From positions 7,535-41,885 of the forward strand of contig PMGP01000002.1 in the NCBI GenBank assembly GCA_003156235.1: a stretch of DNA of 34,351 bases, given 5' to 3'. Positions 24,599 through 31,618 of the stretch are shown in pieces. Below the pieces are notes generated by a model. The model was not told the origin of the DNA. It saw only the letters and a program-made list of their open reading frames with translations, and did not search any database. Numbering within the stretch: the first letter of the stretch is position 1; every line of letters starts with the position of its first letter. Origin of the DNA: Acidobacteriaceae bacterium. GTDB lineage: Bacteria; Acidobacteriota; Terriglobia; Terriglobales; Acidobacteriaceae. Position numbers and translations under genes: made by a program.

Positions 24599-26013
24599 TG
24601 CGATCGCTGCCTATCCGCGTCCGGCTCACGCTGTGGTATTCGCTGGCTATCACGGTCACCATGTTCACCATCGGCCTGGTCTCGCTCTGGATGGTGCACC
24701 ACGCCATCGATAACCTGGAAAAGATCGAGCTGCAGGAGCGTGTGCGCGGCGTTCGGCGCTTTATCGAAAGCCGCCCGGAGGGCGAGACGAGCGCGGCGCT
24801 GCATGAGGCCATCACCGCCGCTTACAGCGCCAGCCACGGCAGCAAATGGCTGCAAGTTATCGACGAGCAGGGCAACTGGATCTACCGCTCACCGCACGTC
24901 GCCGCCGTCTATCCCGAGCTGGCGCTTCCCGCGCAGGCGCCCGACCCCGGTTATTACTTCACTTATCACGCCGAGTCTTCTTTGGTTCGCGCGCTGATCG
25001 CGCCCATTGCGGTGCATGGCGTCCGCTACACCGTGCAGACCGGCCTGACGCTGAACAAGACGCTGGCAATTCTATCCGACCTGCGCATTCATCTGTTTCT
25101 GCTGATTGCCGTGGGACTGCTCGTCTCTTCGATTGCTGGACACTTCATGAGCCGCAAGGCGCTGAGGCCGGTGGCCGCGCTGGCCGCCGAAGCCCGCCGC
25201 ATCAACGATCGCAATCTGGATATTCGCCTGCCCGTGCCAGGAGCCAGGGACGAAATCTCCGACCTATCCGAGACGCTGAACCAGATGCTGGAGCGCATCG
25301 ACAGGGCTTTCGCGAGTGTGCGCACCTTCACCGGCAATGCCTCGCATGAGCTGCGCACGCCCATCTCGCTCTTGCGCACCGAGATTGAGGTTGCGCTGAT
25401 CCGGCCGCGCGAGGCGGCCGAGTACCGCGCCGTTCTTGAACGCCTGCACGGCGAGACCGTGCGCATGACGGGGCTGGTGGAAAACCTGCTCTCCCTGGCC
25501 AGGGCCGATGGCGGAGCCGAAACCATTGCGCGCGCGCCGATTTGCGCCGCCGAGCTCTTTCAGCAGGTTGCCGCTGGCTGGAAGAGCGCCATGGAGGCGG
25601 CGCGGCTCGATTTTCGCGTCGAAATGCCGGCAAAGGGGCTGGCTCTCCTGGGCGACCGGCAGCTCGTCGCGCGCCTGCTCTCGATTCTGTTGGAAAACGC
25701 CAGCAGGTACACGCATGCCGGGGGCTCGGTAAAGCTGTACGCAGCCGTTTCCAGAACGCACGTCATGATCGCTGTCGAAGACACCGGCATCGGCATCGCC
25801 CCCGAGCACCGGGAGCGCATCTTCGAGCGCTTTTACCGCATTGCGCCCGCGGGCGAGCCTGCTCCGGCCGGCTTCGGCCTGGGCCTTTCTCTGGCGCAGT
25901 GGATCGCCGGGCGTCACGGCACCGAGCTCATGCTGGAAAGCGAACCGGGAGCAGGAAGCCGGTTTTCATTCAGCCTGGAAAGAAGCCTGGAGAAGGCAGA
26001 GATCGCGATGTAG
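24598..26013 (+). CDS. Membrane sensor histidine kinase
   Basis: 471 residues. The first membrane segment is at about 11-33. A periplasmic sensor loop follows (34-164) that contains WLQVIDEQGNWIYRSP. The second membrane segment is at 165-183, then HAMP (184-236). The H-box is ASHELRTPISLL with H250. The catalytic domain shows the N-box LENASRYT, the VEDTGIGIAPEHRERIFERFYR segment, and the G2 box GFGLGLSLAQWIAGRHG. It is the cognate kinase of the regulator it overlaps. The overall form resembles CusS/HprS-type kinases, but the periplasmic loop does not reveal the signal. No clear terminator follows on the plus strand. Confidence 0.93.
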   Translation: MRSLPIRVRLTLWYSLAITVTMFTIGLVSLWMVHHAIDNLEKIELQERVRGVRRFIESRPEGETSAALHEAITAAYSASHGSKWLQVIDEQGNWIYRSPHVAAVYPELALPAQAPDPGYYFTYHAESSLVRALIAPIAVHGVRYTVQTGLTLNKTLAILSDLRIHLFLLIAVGLLVSSIAGHFMSRKALRPVAALAAEARRINDRNLDIRLPVPGARDEISDLSETLNQMLERIDRAFASVRTFTGNASHELRTPISLLRTEIEVALIRPREAAEYRAVLERLHGETVRMTGLVENLLSLARADGGAETIARAPICAAELFQQVAAGWKSAMEAARLDFRVEMPAKGLALLGDRQLVARLLSILLENASRYTHAGGSVKLYAAVSRTHVMIAVEDTGIGIAPEHRERIFERFYRIAPAGEPAPAGFGLGLSLAQWIAGRHGTELMLESEPGAGSRFSFSLERSLEKAEIAM

Positions 26014-26200
26014 CCCCAGTGGCCGGGCCGCCACCCCTGCCAACCGGCCAACTTGCTAACCCGCTCTCGCCGCGCAGCGGAGGGCGGAAGTGGGCAGTTT
26101 CACAGGTTCACACGTTGTGTGTTTTTGTGCGGGAGGCGTGTAAAAATCTTTTATTTTGAATTAGTTAGATCAGGCTCCACAATTTCACAGGCAAAAACAG

Positions 26201-26218
26201 AAAAACCACCTGCGGTGG
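26201..26218 (-). terminator. Intrinsic terminator for the mazEF transcript
   Basis: On the minus strand CCACC (26218-26214) pairs with GGTGG (26210-26206) around a GCA loop and is followed by TTTTT, then CTG and a second TTTTT. It lies about 170 bases past the mazF stop, convergent with the kinase gene. Confidence 0.6.
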
Positions 26219-26328
26219 GGCCAATGTTCCCCTCTAATGGCTTTTCCGTTCGATAAGGGGCTTCTATCTGCCAGTATGCGCCAACGGAGGGCTATTTCCG
26301 GCAACCCAACCGCGGTGGGGCTAGACTC

Positions 26329-26352
26329 CCAGGTCTCAAAAGCGAGACCTGG
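26329..26352. repeat. CCAGGTCTC..GAGACCTGG repeat, copy 1
   Basis: Perfect 9-bp inverted repeat around AAAAGC. It is one of several copies in this window (27087-27112, 27955-27984, half copy near 30620). Confidence 0.75.
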
Positions 26353-26386
26353 AAGTTCTGCAACGGCTGGCGCGCGGGATTTTGCG

Positions 26387-26713
26387 CTACTCAAACAGCG
26401 TCGCTACTTTTGCCAGCACCTCATCCAGGATTTCCGGCGGAAGATCATCCACTTTCCGGCCTCCGCGCGCGGCCAGGCCGAGCACACACGGCTGATCGCA
26501 GCGGATGACCCCGGCGGTGCGGATGCCCTTGATGGGAACCGCGAAGCCGAGGCGGCGGGCAAACTCGCCGCCGCTGGTGATGGGCAGAACCACCGGCAGT
26601 TTTGTCGCTTCGTTGAATGCCGTTGGCGAGACGACCAGGACAGGCCGCTGGCCCTGCTGCTCACGCCCTTGCCTGGGATCAAGCGAGACCAGGTAAATCT
26701 CGCCTCGCTTCAT
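26387..26713 (-). CDS. mazF: MazF/PemK-type mRNA interferase toxin
   Basis: 108 residues. MKRGEIYLVSLDPRQGREQQGQRPVLVVSP is the family N-terminus, with the catalytic Arg in GQRPVLV. LPVVLPITSG supplies the catalytic Thr/Ser strand, and the GVIRCDQP segment with the C-terminal helix PPEILDEVLAKVATLFE completes the fold. The domain is full length. It cleaves single-stranded mRNA at short sequence motifs, which cannot be predicted. It overlaps the antitoxin gene by four bases (ATGA) and is followed by a convergent terminator. Confidence 0.93.
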   Translation of the reverse strand: MKRGEIYLVSLDPRQGREQQGQRPVLVVSPTAFNEATKLPVVLPITSGGEFARRLGFAVPIKGIRTAGVIRCDQPCVLGLAARGGRKVDDLPPEILDEVLAKVATLFE

Positions 26714-26967
26714 AGCAGTTCACGGCCAACGGGAGGCGCGTCAAGCCATTCCCGTTCTTCCGGCGTCATGGGCTGAGAATAGTCGGAAATGGCCAGCAGT
26801 TCGTCCAGCGTGTAGCGGGGCCTGGGACGGGGTTCGAGGATCAGGCGTTCCCCGTCCACGGCCAGACCCACGGTGGCTCCGACTTTGAGGTGAAGCTGTT
26901 CAAGAATGACGGGCGGAACGGCCAGCATGACCGAGCCGCCGACTTTGCGCAGGTTGGTGATGTGCAT
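26710..26967 (-). CDS. mazE: MazE-type (AbrB/SpoVT fold) antitoxin
   Basis: 85 residues. The N-terminal swapped-hairpin DNA-binding domain reads MHITNLRKVGGSVMLAVPPVILEQLHLKVGATV, then VDGERLILEP. The C-terminal half (YTLDELLAISDYSQPMTPEEREWLDAPPVGREL) is the acidic toxin-binding tail. The ATG at 26967 has AGAGG seven bases upstream and starts exactly at the domain; a longer in-frame start at 27132 would lie upstream of the promoter. It neutralises MazF and should repress the operon through the palindrome just upstream. Confidence 0.92.
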   Translation of the reverse strand: MHITNLRKVGGSVMLAVPPVILEQLHLKVGATVGLAVDGERLILEPRPRPRYTLDELLAISDYSQPMTPEEREWLDAPPVGRELL

Positions 26968-26981
26968 GGCGAAGCCTCTTC

Positions 26982-27015
26982 TTTTGATTATATCAAAATA
27001 TAACAAATAGCAATT
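26982..27015 (-). promoter_or_regulatory. mazEF promoter with overlapping palindromic operators
   Basis: A consensus -10 TATAAT (minus strand, 26992-26987) lies inside the perfect palindrome TTTTGAT-TAT-ATCAAAA (26982-26998). This overlaps a second inverted repeat, TTATAT-CAAA-ATATAA (26988-27003). A TTGCTA hexamer (27013-27008) with 15-base spacing is the best -35. The overlap of operator and -10 fits autorepression by MazE/MazEF. Confidence 0.65.
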
Positions 27016-27086
27016 CTCGAAGGAACAGGTTTCTGCATGAATTGGGGGCTGCGGCCCACACTGACCATCTGAAAATAAACGGGGGC

Positions 27087-27112
27087 CCCAGGTCTCGCTT
27101 CTGAGACCTGGG
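27087..27112. repeat. CCCAGGTCTC..GAGACCTGGG repeat, copy 2
   Basis: Perfect 10-bp inverted repeat with GCTTCT loop, located upstream of mazE and not in any gene. Confidence 0.75.
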
Positions 27113-27202
27113 AGACAGCGAAGTTCGACCATCCATTCCGGGCCTTATGGGCTATTCACGATCCGCGGAACCTGAGATTTCCCCGGCCTCAAAATCGAGA
27201 CG

Positions 27203-27222
27203 CCCTTCGACAGGCTCAGGGC
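27203..27222. repeat. CCCTTCGACAGGCTCAGGGC repeat
   Basis: A short imperfect palindrome of a type widely scattered in bacterial genomes. It is followed by GGGGCCCCGAT..GGGACTGAAG, which resembles the sequence flanking the 42-bp units in the thiolase gene (CCGGGGACTGAAG near 5181). Confidence 0.6.
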
Positions 27223-27320
27223 AGGCTCTGGGGCCCCGATCCTGGCAGGGACTGAAGATGCGGCGCGCGGCCATTCTCCAGCTCTTCCGGCGGATTCTGA
27301 AGCCTTCAGCCAAACCTGAA

Positions 27321-27743
27321 TCATTGGGCTGGAGCCGCTGGCTGGGCCGGTTGGGCCGGTTGGACCGGCGCCGCGTCTTTCGGCTTGGCCAGGAATTCAT
27401 CCACGCGCTTCTTGAAGTCACCCTGGTCATCGTGCTCCCAGCCGCTATAGTTTGACACCACTTGCATCTCGCAGCCCGTATCTTTCGGTACCAGGGTGAC
27501 GTGGTTGGTTCGCTGCAGGAGCGCTCCGGAGATGTTGACATGAACGGAGTGCTTGGGATGGAAGGAAGCTGTCAACTTGCTGTCGTCGCTCTTCACATCC
27601 GCGTAGTTTTTCGGATTGCCAAGGGTGTCTTTGACCGCACCCCACAGCTGGCTGCAAGGAACAGAATAGGTGTTCTTGTAAGTCTCGCCGAAGGCTGGCA
27701 GGGCAAGAGCGAGTGAGATCAAAATCACGAGTTTAGTCCCCAT
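27321..27743 (-). CDS. Small secreted protein of unknown function
   Basis: I do not recognise the family. 140 residues with a signal peptide (MGTKLVILISLALALPAFG). The mature core has NTYSVPCSQLWGAVKDTL, LTASFHPKHSVHVNISGALL and NHVTLVPKDTGCEMQVVSNY, with two Cys that could pair. The pattern (PCSQLWGAVKDTL, then strands, then a terminal helix DDQGDFKKRVDEFL) is like small alpha/beta periplasmic domains. The C-terminus is a flexible Pro/Ala/Gln tail (APVQPAQPAQPAAPAQ) encoded by GC-rich repeats. GGAGG lies nine bases before the ATG. It is a single gene flanked by dispersed repeats. Confidence 0.72.
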   Translation of the reverse strand: MGTKLVILISLALALPAFGETYKNTYSVPCSQLWGAVKDTLGNPKNYADVKSDDSKLTASFHPKHSVHVNISGALLQRTNHVTLVPKDTGCEMQVVSNYSGWEHDDQGDFKKRVDEFLAKPKDAAPVQPAQPAQPAAPAQ

Positions 27744-28044
27744 TATGGCTTACCTCCTCCTACCGATGTGCTTCCCGGAATGAGAAAAAACTGAACAGGG
27801 CGCCCCAATTTTAACTGGCAAGCGCAGAATACTCCATCGAAAGATCTGGTCTGTGCGTCAAGTCACATCATGTAGTGATGAGAGCGGTTTTTTCAGTCAA
27901 TGCGGAGTTTCGAGAATCGCGCACGGCGGCTTTAACTTTCACCCCAGGCCGGTGCCCAGGTCTCGCTTTTGAGTGAAACCTGGGGCGCCCGATCCTGGCG
28001 GAGGGTGAGATGTGAGGGCACGCGCGGGCGGGTGAGCCGGGAAG
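27744..28044. other. Intergenic region upstream of the secreted protein and downstream of pyrC
   Basis: It contains a small CATCA-TGTAG-TGATG hairpin near 27867, a six-T run a little downstream (weak terminator at best), and the repeat copy at 27955-27984. No gene is supported. Confidence 0.5.
27955..27984. repeat. CCCAGGT..ACCTGGG repeat, copy 3, downstream of pyrC
   Basis: CCCAGGTCTCGCTTTTGAG is followed by TGAAACCTGGG. The outer arms pair over 7 bp and the inner part is diverged. It sits about 60 bases past the pyrC stop and may protect or end the pyr mRNA. Confidence 0.65.
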
Positions 28045-29364
28045 CTAGCCAGCGCTTTCAGCGTCGTAGGCGATGCGGCCTTCGCTGATGGTCCAGCGGA
28101 CCTTGCCTTGCATCGTCCAGCCGTCGAAGGGGCTGTTGTGGGACTTGGATTTGCCTTCGTGGGCGCGGTAGGTCCACTCGGCCTTGGGATCAAAGACGAC
28201 CAGGTCGGCGAAGCTGCCCACGGCGAGGGTTCCGCGGCCCTTCAGGTTCAAGAGCGCGGCAGGCTGGGCGCTCAAGAGGCTCAGGACGCGGCCCAGGGGC
28301 ATCTTCCACTCCCGGTGCAGCCAGCGCAGGCTGAGGCCGAGGGCCGTCTCCAGGCCGATGATGCCGTTGGGGGCGAGGTCGAACTCGACCTCCTTCTCGT
28401 GGACGGCGTGGGGGGCGTGGTCGGTGGCGATGGCGTCAACGACACCGTCCAGAATGGCCTCGATGAGGGCCTCGCGGTCGGCGGCCGAGCGCAAGGGCGG
28501 GCACACCTTGGCGTGAGTGTCATAGAGGCCGACGTGCTCGTCGGTGAGCAGGAAGTGGTGGGGGGTGACCTCGCAGGTGACGCGCAGGCCGCTGCGGCGG
28601 GCCTGGCGAACGGCGTTCAGGGCGGCGGCCGTCGAGATGTGGGCCACGTGCAGATGCGGGCGGGCCTCGCGCAGGCTGGTGACCAGGCGGATGTCGCGCT
28701 CGACGATCGAGGACTCGGCCTCGTTGGGCCAGCCGCGCAGGCCGAGCTTGAAGGCCACGGGACCGGCGTTCATGGCGGCCGTCATGCCGGGGATTTGGGT
28801 GAGGCGCGTGTCCTCGGCGTGCTGGATGACGGCGAGGCCGGCGCGGGCCGCGGCGGTGAGGGCCTCGCGCATGACGCTTTCCTTGAGGATGGGCAGACCG
28901 TCGTCCGAAACGGCCACGGCGCCGGCGGACTTGAGGGCGGCGTAGTCGTTGATGGTCTCGCCCTTCAGGCCGCGGGTGGCGGCGGCGATGGGGAAGACGC
29001 GGACAGATGCGTTGCGGTCGGCAGCCTGCATCCAGCGGGTGGCCTCCGGCGAGTCGTTGGGCGGGCGCGTGTTGGGCATGGCGGCCACGGCGGTGAATCC
29101 GCCGGCCGCCGCCGCCGCCGTGCCGGTGGCGATGGTCTCCTTATGGGTCTGGCCGGGCTCGCGCAGATGGACGTGCATATCGATGAGGCCAGGGGCGACG
29201 GTGAGGCCGGTGGCATCGAGGACTTGGGTTCCGTTGGCGGATTTGAGCTTGCCGGGGGCGGCGATCTCGGCGACGCGGCCCTCCTTGAGCAGAATGTCCT
29301 TGAGGGCATCGATGCCGGCGGCCGGATCGACGAGGTGGCCGCCGCGAATGATCAGTGCCGTCAT
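28045..29364 (-). CDS. pyrC: Dihydroorotase
   Basis: 439 residues. It closes carbamoyl-aspartate to dihydroorotate, step 3 of pyrimidine synthesis. The amidohydrolase metal motif is DMHVHLREPGQTHKE with H64 and H66. Further ligands lie in VSDDGLPI, VIQHAED, HVAHIST and ATDHAPH. This pattern (Asp in DDG in place of a carboxylated Lys) is the type I class that works with aspartate carbamoyltransferase. TPHHFLL and NGIIGLETALGL are also family segments. The start at 29364 overlaps the pyrB stop by four bases, so the two are coupled. It is the last gene of the pyrR-pyrB-pyrC operon. Confidence 0.95.
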   Translation of the reverse strand: MTALIIRGGHLVDPAAGIDALKDILLKEGRVAEIAAPGKLKSANGTQVLDATGLTVAPGLIDMHVHLREPGQTHKETIATGTAAAAAGGFTAVAAMPNTRPPNDSPEATRWMQAADRNASVRVFPIAAATRGLKGETINDYAALKSAGAVAVSDDGLPILKESVMREALTAAARAGLAVIQHAEDTRLTQIPGMTAAMNAGPVAFKLGLRGWPNEAESSIVERDIRLVTSLREARPHLHVAHISTAAALNAVRQARRSGLRVTCEVTPHHFLLTDEHVGLYDTHAKVCPPLRSAADREALIEAILDGVVDAIATDHAPHAVHEKEVEFDLAPNGIIGLETALGLSLRWLHREWKMPLGRVLSLLSAQPAALLNLKGRGTLAVGSFADLVVFDPKAEWTYRAHEGKSKSHNSPFDGWTMQGKVRWTISEGRIAYDAESAG

Positions 29365-30533
29365 GCGCGGCCTCCGTTTCCAGCCGTAGCCGGCAGGGTT
29401 CCGGTCGAGTTTTCAGATGAGGCCGTGAGGGCCCGTTCGAGGACGGCCATGCGGATGGCGACGCCATGGCGGACCTGTTCGAGAATCAGCGACTGAGGGC
29501 CGTCGGCGACGCCGGCGGTGATCTCGAGGCCGCGGATGATGGGGCCCGGATGGAGCACCAGGGCCGAGGGCGCGTAGGCGGCCAGCCGCTGGCCGGTGAG
29601 CTGGTAAGCGGCTTTGTACTCTTCGAGTTCCAGTTGCAGACCGGCCAGCCGCTCGGCCTGAATGCGCAGCATCATCACCGCCTGGGACTGGCCGAGGGCG
29701 GCTTCGAGGTTGCGCTCGATACTGATGCCGGGACCAGCCGCGGCCGCCAGTTCGGGCAGAAGCTGCGGAGGGCCGCAGAGCAGGACGCGCGCGCCCAGAC
29801 GGGGCAGCAGCAGCATATTCGAGCGGGCCACGCGGCTGTGCAGAATGTCGCCGACGATGGCGACGGTGACGCCGGAGAGGGTTTCGGGGGTGAGCTGATC
29901 GATGACTGGGGCTGGCGAGGACGAAAGAGACGCAGGTCCTTCGACTCCCTGCGCTGCGCTGCGGTCGCTCAGGATGACAGAGTTTTTATCGTACTCAAGA
30001 TGAAAGGTTTTTGTAGCCGGGTCAAAATGGGCCAGAATCGTCCGCAGGTCGAGCAGCGCCTGGGTGGGGTGCGCGTGCATACCGTCGCCGGCGTTGAGCA
30101 CGGGCAGGCGGGTTGCGGCCTCGAGCAGCCAGGGAGCGCCGGAGCAGTTGTGGCGCAGGATGATGGCCTCGGCTCCCAGGGCGCGCAGGGTCAGGCCGGT
30201 GTCCTTCAGCGACTCGCCCTTCTCAATGCTCGAAGAGAGGTTGGAGACCAGCGCGGTGTCGGCGCCGAGGCTTTTGGCGGCCAGCTCGAAGCTGGTGCGG
30301 GTGCGGGTCGAGGATTCGTAAAAGAGCAGCGCGATGCGGCGATGGGCCAGCGTGCGGGCGCGCGGCAGCGGGTCCTGATTCTCCAGAGCCGTGGCGCGGG
30401 CCAGCAAATGGCTCAGGTCTTCCAGGGTCAGGTCCTGGATCGAGAGCAGCGAACCGCGATGATAGGGAAACGGCGAGGCCGGAACGGGCGGAAGATGAAG
30501 CTGGCGGCGGGTTGGGGTGGCGGTCGGAGTCAT
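29361..30533 (-). CDS. pyrB: Aspartate carbamoyltransferase catalytic subunit with an extra internal segment
   Basis: It condenses carbamoyl phosphate with aspartate. Active-site motifs are intact: SSTRTRTSF (74-82), EKGESLKDT (104-112), RHNCSGAP (128-134), HPTQALLDL, GDILHSRVARSN and LHPGPIIRG. The start at 30533 has AAAGG eight bases upstream; a longer in-frame start exists at 30647 but lies in a repeat. At 390 residues the protein is well above the usual 305-320. The main excess lies between FDPATKTFHLEYDK and LSGVTVAIVGDI, about 45 extra residues (roughly 172-218). It includes NSVILSDRSAAQGVEGPAS, the translation of a dispersed repeat. The segment falls between the carbamoyl-phosphate and aspartate domains, where an added loop may be tolerated. 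Confidence 0.94.
   Translation of the reverse strand: MTPTATPTRRQLHLPPVPASPFPYHRGSLLSIQDLTLEDLSHLLARATALENQDPLPRARTLAHRRIALLFYESSTRTRTSFELAAKSLGADTALVSNLSSSIEKGESLKDTGLTLRALGAEAIILRHNCSGAPWLLEAATRLPVLNAGDGMHAHPTQALLDLRTILAHFDPATKTFHLEYDKNSVILSDRSAAQGVEGPASLSSSPAPVIDQLTPETLSGVTVAIVGDILHSRVARSNMLLLPRLGARVLLCGPPQLLPELAAAAGPGISIERNLEAALGQSQAVMMLRIQAERLAGLQLELEEYKAAYQLTGQRLAAYAPSALVLHPGPIIRGLEITAGVADGPQSLILEQVRHGVAIRMAVLERALTASSENSTGTLPATAGNGGRA
29932..29980. repeat. Dispersed repeat embedded in frame in pyrB
   Basis: On the minus strand it reads CTGTCATCCTGAGCGACCGC, then a GCAGCGCAG stretch, then GGAGTCGAAGGACCTGC. This is the consensus of an extragenic repeat common in acidobacterial and related genomes (from memory, not searched). 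It normally lies between genes; here it is translated. Confidence 0.75.
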
Positions 30534-30578
30534 TTTTTCAACCTTTATTGATTCGGCCCGATTGCGTGAGACCCTCTT

Positions 30579-30615
30579 TCCCACCCATTCCGCAAAATAC
30601 GCGGAATGGATGGGG
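30579..30615. repeat. Hairpin repeat between pyrR and pyrB
   Basis: TCCCACCCATTCCGC and GCGGAATGGATGGGG pair at 13 of 15 positions around AAAATAC, and are followed by GCACCCAGGTCTTAC, a half copy of the CCCAGGTCTC family. The TTTCCCACCC opening matches the 4387 and 5090 repeats. Confidence 0.65.
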
Positions 30616-30654
30616 CACCCAGGTCTTACTCTTGAGGGCCGGATCAATAACCAT

Positions 30655-30695
30655 TAGCTTTTCGCTGCCAGCTTCTAACTAAGAGCTAAAAGCTA
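30655..30695. repeat. Second inverted repeat between pyrR and pyrB
   Basis: TAGCTTTT (30655-30662) and AAAAGCTA (30688-30695) enclose an AGCT..AGCT inner hairpin. It lies just after the pyrR stop and would form in the operon mRNA. No T-run makes it a clear attenuator. Confidence 0.5.
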
Positions 30696-30713
30696 GCGGC
30701 CAAAAGCGGTTTG

Positions 30714-31283
30714 TCAGTCCACGCGCTCGACCAGTAGCACCTGCTCGTCGTCGTCGACCTCGCGGAATTTGACCTCGATGATCTCACGGCTGCTGGTGGG
30801 CACGCGCCTGCCAACGTAGGTGGCCTCAATAGGCAGCTCGCGATGGCCACGATCGATGAGCACGGCCAGTTGTACGCGACGCGGGCGGCCGTAGTCAAAC
30901 AGGGCGTCCAGCGCGGCCCGGATCGTCCGGCCGGTGTAGAGCACGTCGTCGCATAGGATCACGTCGCGGCCATCGACATTGAAGCCGATGGAGCCGGCCT
31001 TCACCGTCGGGCGCGCGCCCGCCGTGGACAGATCGTCACGGTAGAACTGAATGTCGAGCTCGCCGGTGTCGATGGGGCGCTTCTCGATCGAGGAGATCAG
31101 CTTGCCCAGCCGCTCGGCCAGCGGAACGCCGCGGCGCTTGATGCCGACCAGGGCCAGATCGTCGCTGCCGTTGCTTTTTTCAACAATCTCGTGGGCCAGG
31201 CGCACCAAGGTGCGCTCGATCTCCGAGGCGGACATCAGCCTGCCCTTGATGCGCAGGGAGGGTTGGTTTGCGACTTCGCTCAT
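30714..31283 (-). CDS. pyrR: Pyrimidine operon regulator / uracil phosphoribosyltransferase PyrR
   Basis: 189 residues. The PRPP-binding motif VILCDDVLYTGRT is at 108-120, the family start is LMSASEIERTLVRLAHEIVE, and LVGIKRRGVPLAERL and the C-terminal DRGHRELPIEATYVGRRVPT segments are all present. PyrR binds pyr mRNA in response to UMP and often also has weak uracil phosphoribosyltransferase activity. The ATG at 31283 has a GAGAG box about seven bases upstream. Only 20 bases separate the start codon from the end of a 315-bp inverted-repeat element, so any native leader or attenuator in front of pyrR has been displaced. pyrB follows after about 180 bases that are filled with repeats. Confidence 0.94.
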   Translation of the reverse strand: MSEVANQPSLRIKGRLMSASEIERTLVRLAHEIVEKSNGSDDLALVGIKRRGVPLAERLGKLISSIEKRPIDTGELDIQFYRDDLSTAGARPTVKAGSIGFNVDGRDVILCDDVLYTGRTIRAALDALFDYGRPRRVQLAVLIDRGHRELPIEATYVGRRVPTSSREIIEVKFREVDDDEQVLLVERVD

Positions 31284-31303
31284 GGATGCTCTCTCACGGC
31301 CTG

Positions 31304-31618
31304 CTAGAGCGGTTCTCCAATACACGTGCACTCACCAGTTCTGTGCAAGGTGGCTTTTTCTTGAGGAAAAAGCCACTCAGCGGCGGTGGTTTCGGGGTAG
31401 AGCAATTGGAGAACCGCTTATTGGCAGATAATACGAGGGTTGGGGCCAGGGAGCAAGTGAAGCGGAAGGCCCGGGCCTGAAGGCCCTGCTCATTTGCTCC
31501 CTTTCAGGGGGCTGAAGCCCCCTGCTCCCTCCAGAATCTTCGATTTACAACGGTAGTATAAGAAAAAGCCACCTTCCACGCCACCAGTAACATGACGTAA
31601 ATAGGAGAACCACTCTAG
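31304..31618. mobile_element. MITE-like element with 18-bp terminal inverted repeats
   Basis: Left end CTAGAGCGGTTCTCCAAT (31304-31321) and the reverse complement of the right end, CTAGAGTGGTTCTCCTAT (31618-31601), match at 16 of 18. The element is 315 bp with no coding capacity. Inside are a perfect 11-bp hairpin, GTGGCTTTTTC-TTGAG-GAAAAAGCCAC (31350-31376), another copy of the end sequence in inverse orientation (ATTGGAGAACCGCT, about 31405), a second GAAAAAGCCACC (31562-31573), and GGGGGCTGAAGCCCCC (about 31506). The outermost CTAG may be the target duplication. It could be a non-autonomous transposon or a composite of older repeats. Confidence 0.6.

Larger units (their letters stand above)
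26014..26386. other. Intergenic region between convergent kinase and MazF genes
   Basis: This 373-base stretch holds the minus-strand terminator at 26201-26218, a CGCGGTGGGG motif at 26311 that echoes the terminator stem, and one copy of the CCAGGTCTC inverted repeat at 26329-26352. I see no gene in it. Confidence 0.5.

Noticed and set aside
28108..29496. A 462-codon open frame on the plus strand
   Set aside because: It is antisense to dihydroorotase, which has all metal-binding motifs. The Gly/Val/Ala-rich translation is typical of a shadow frame.
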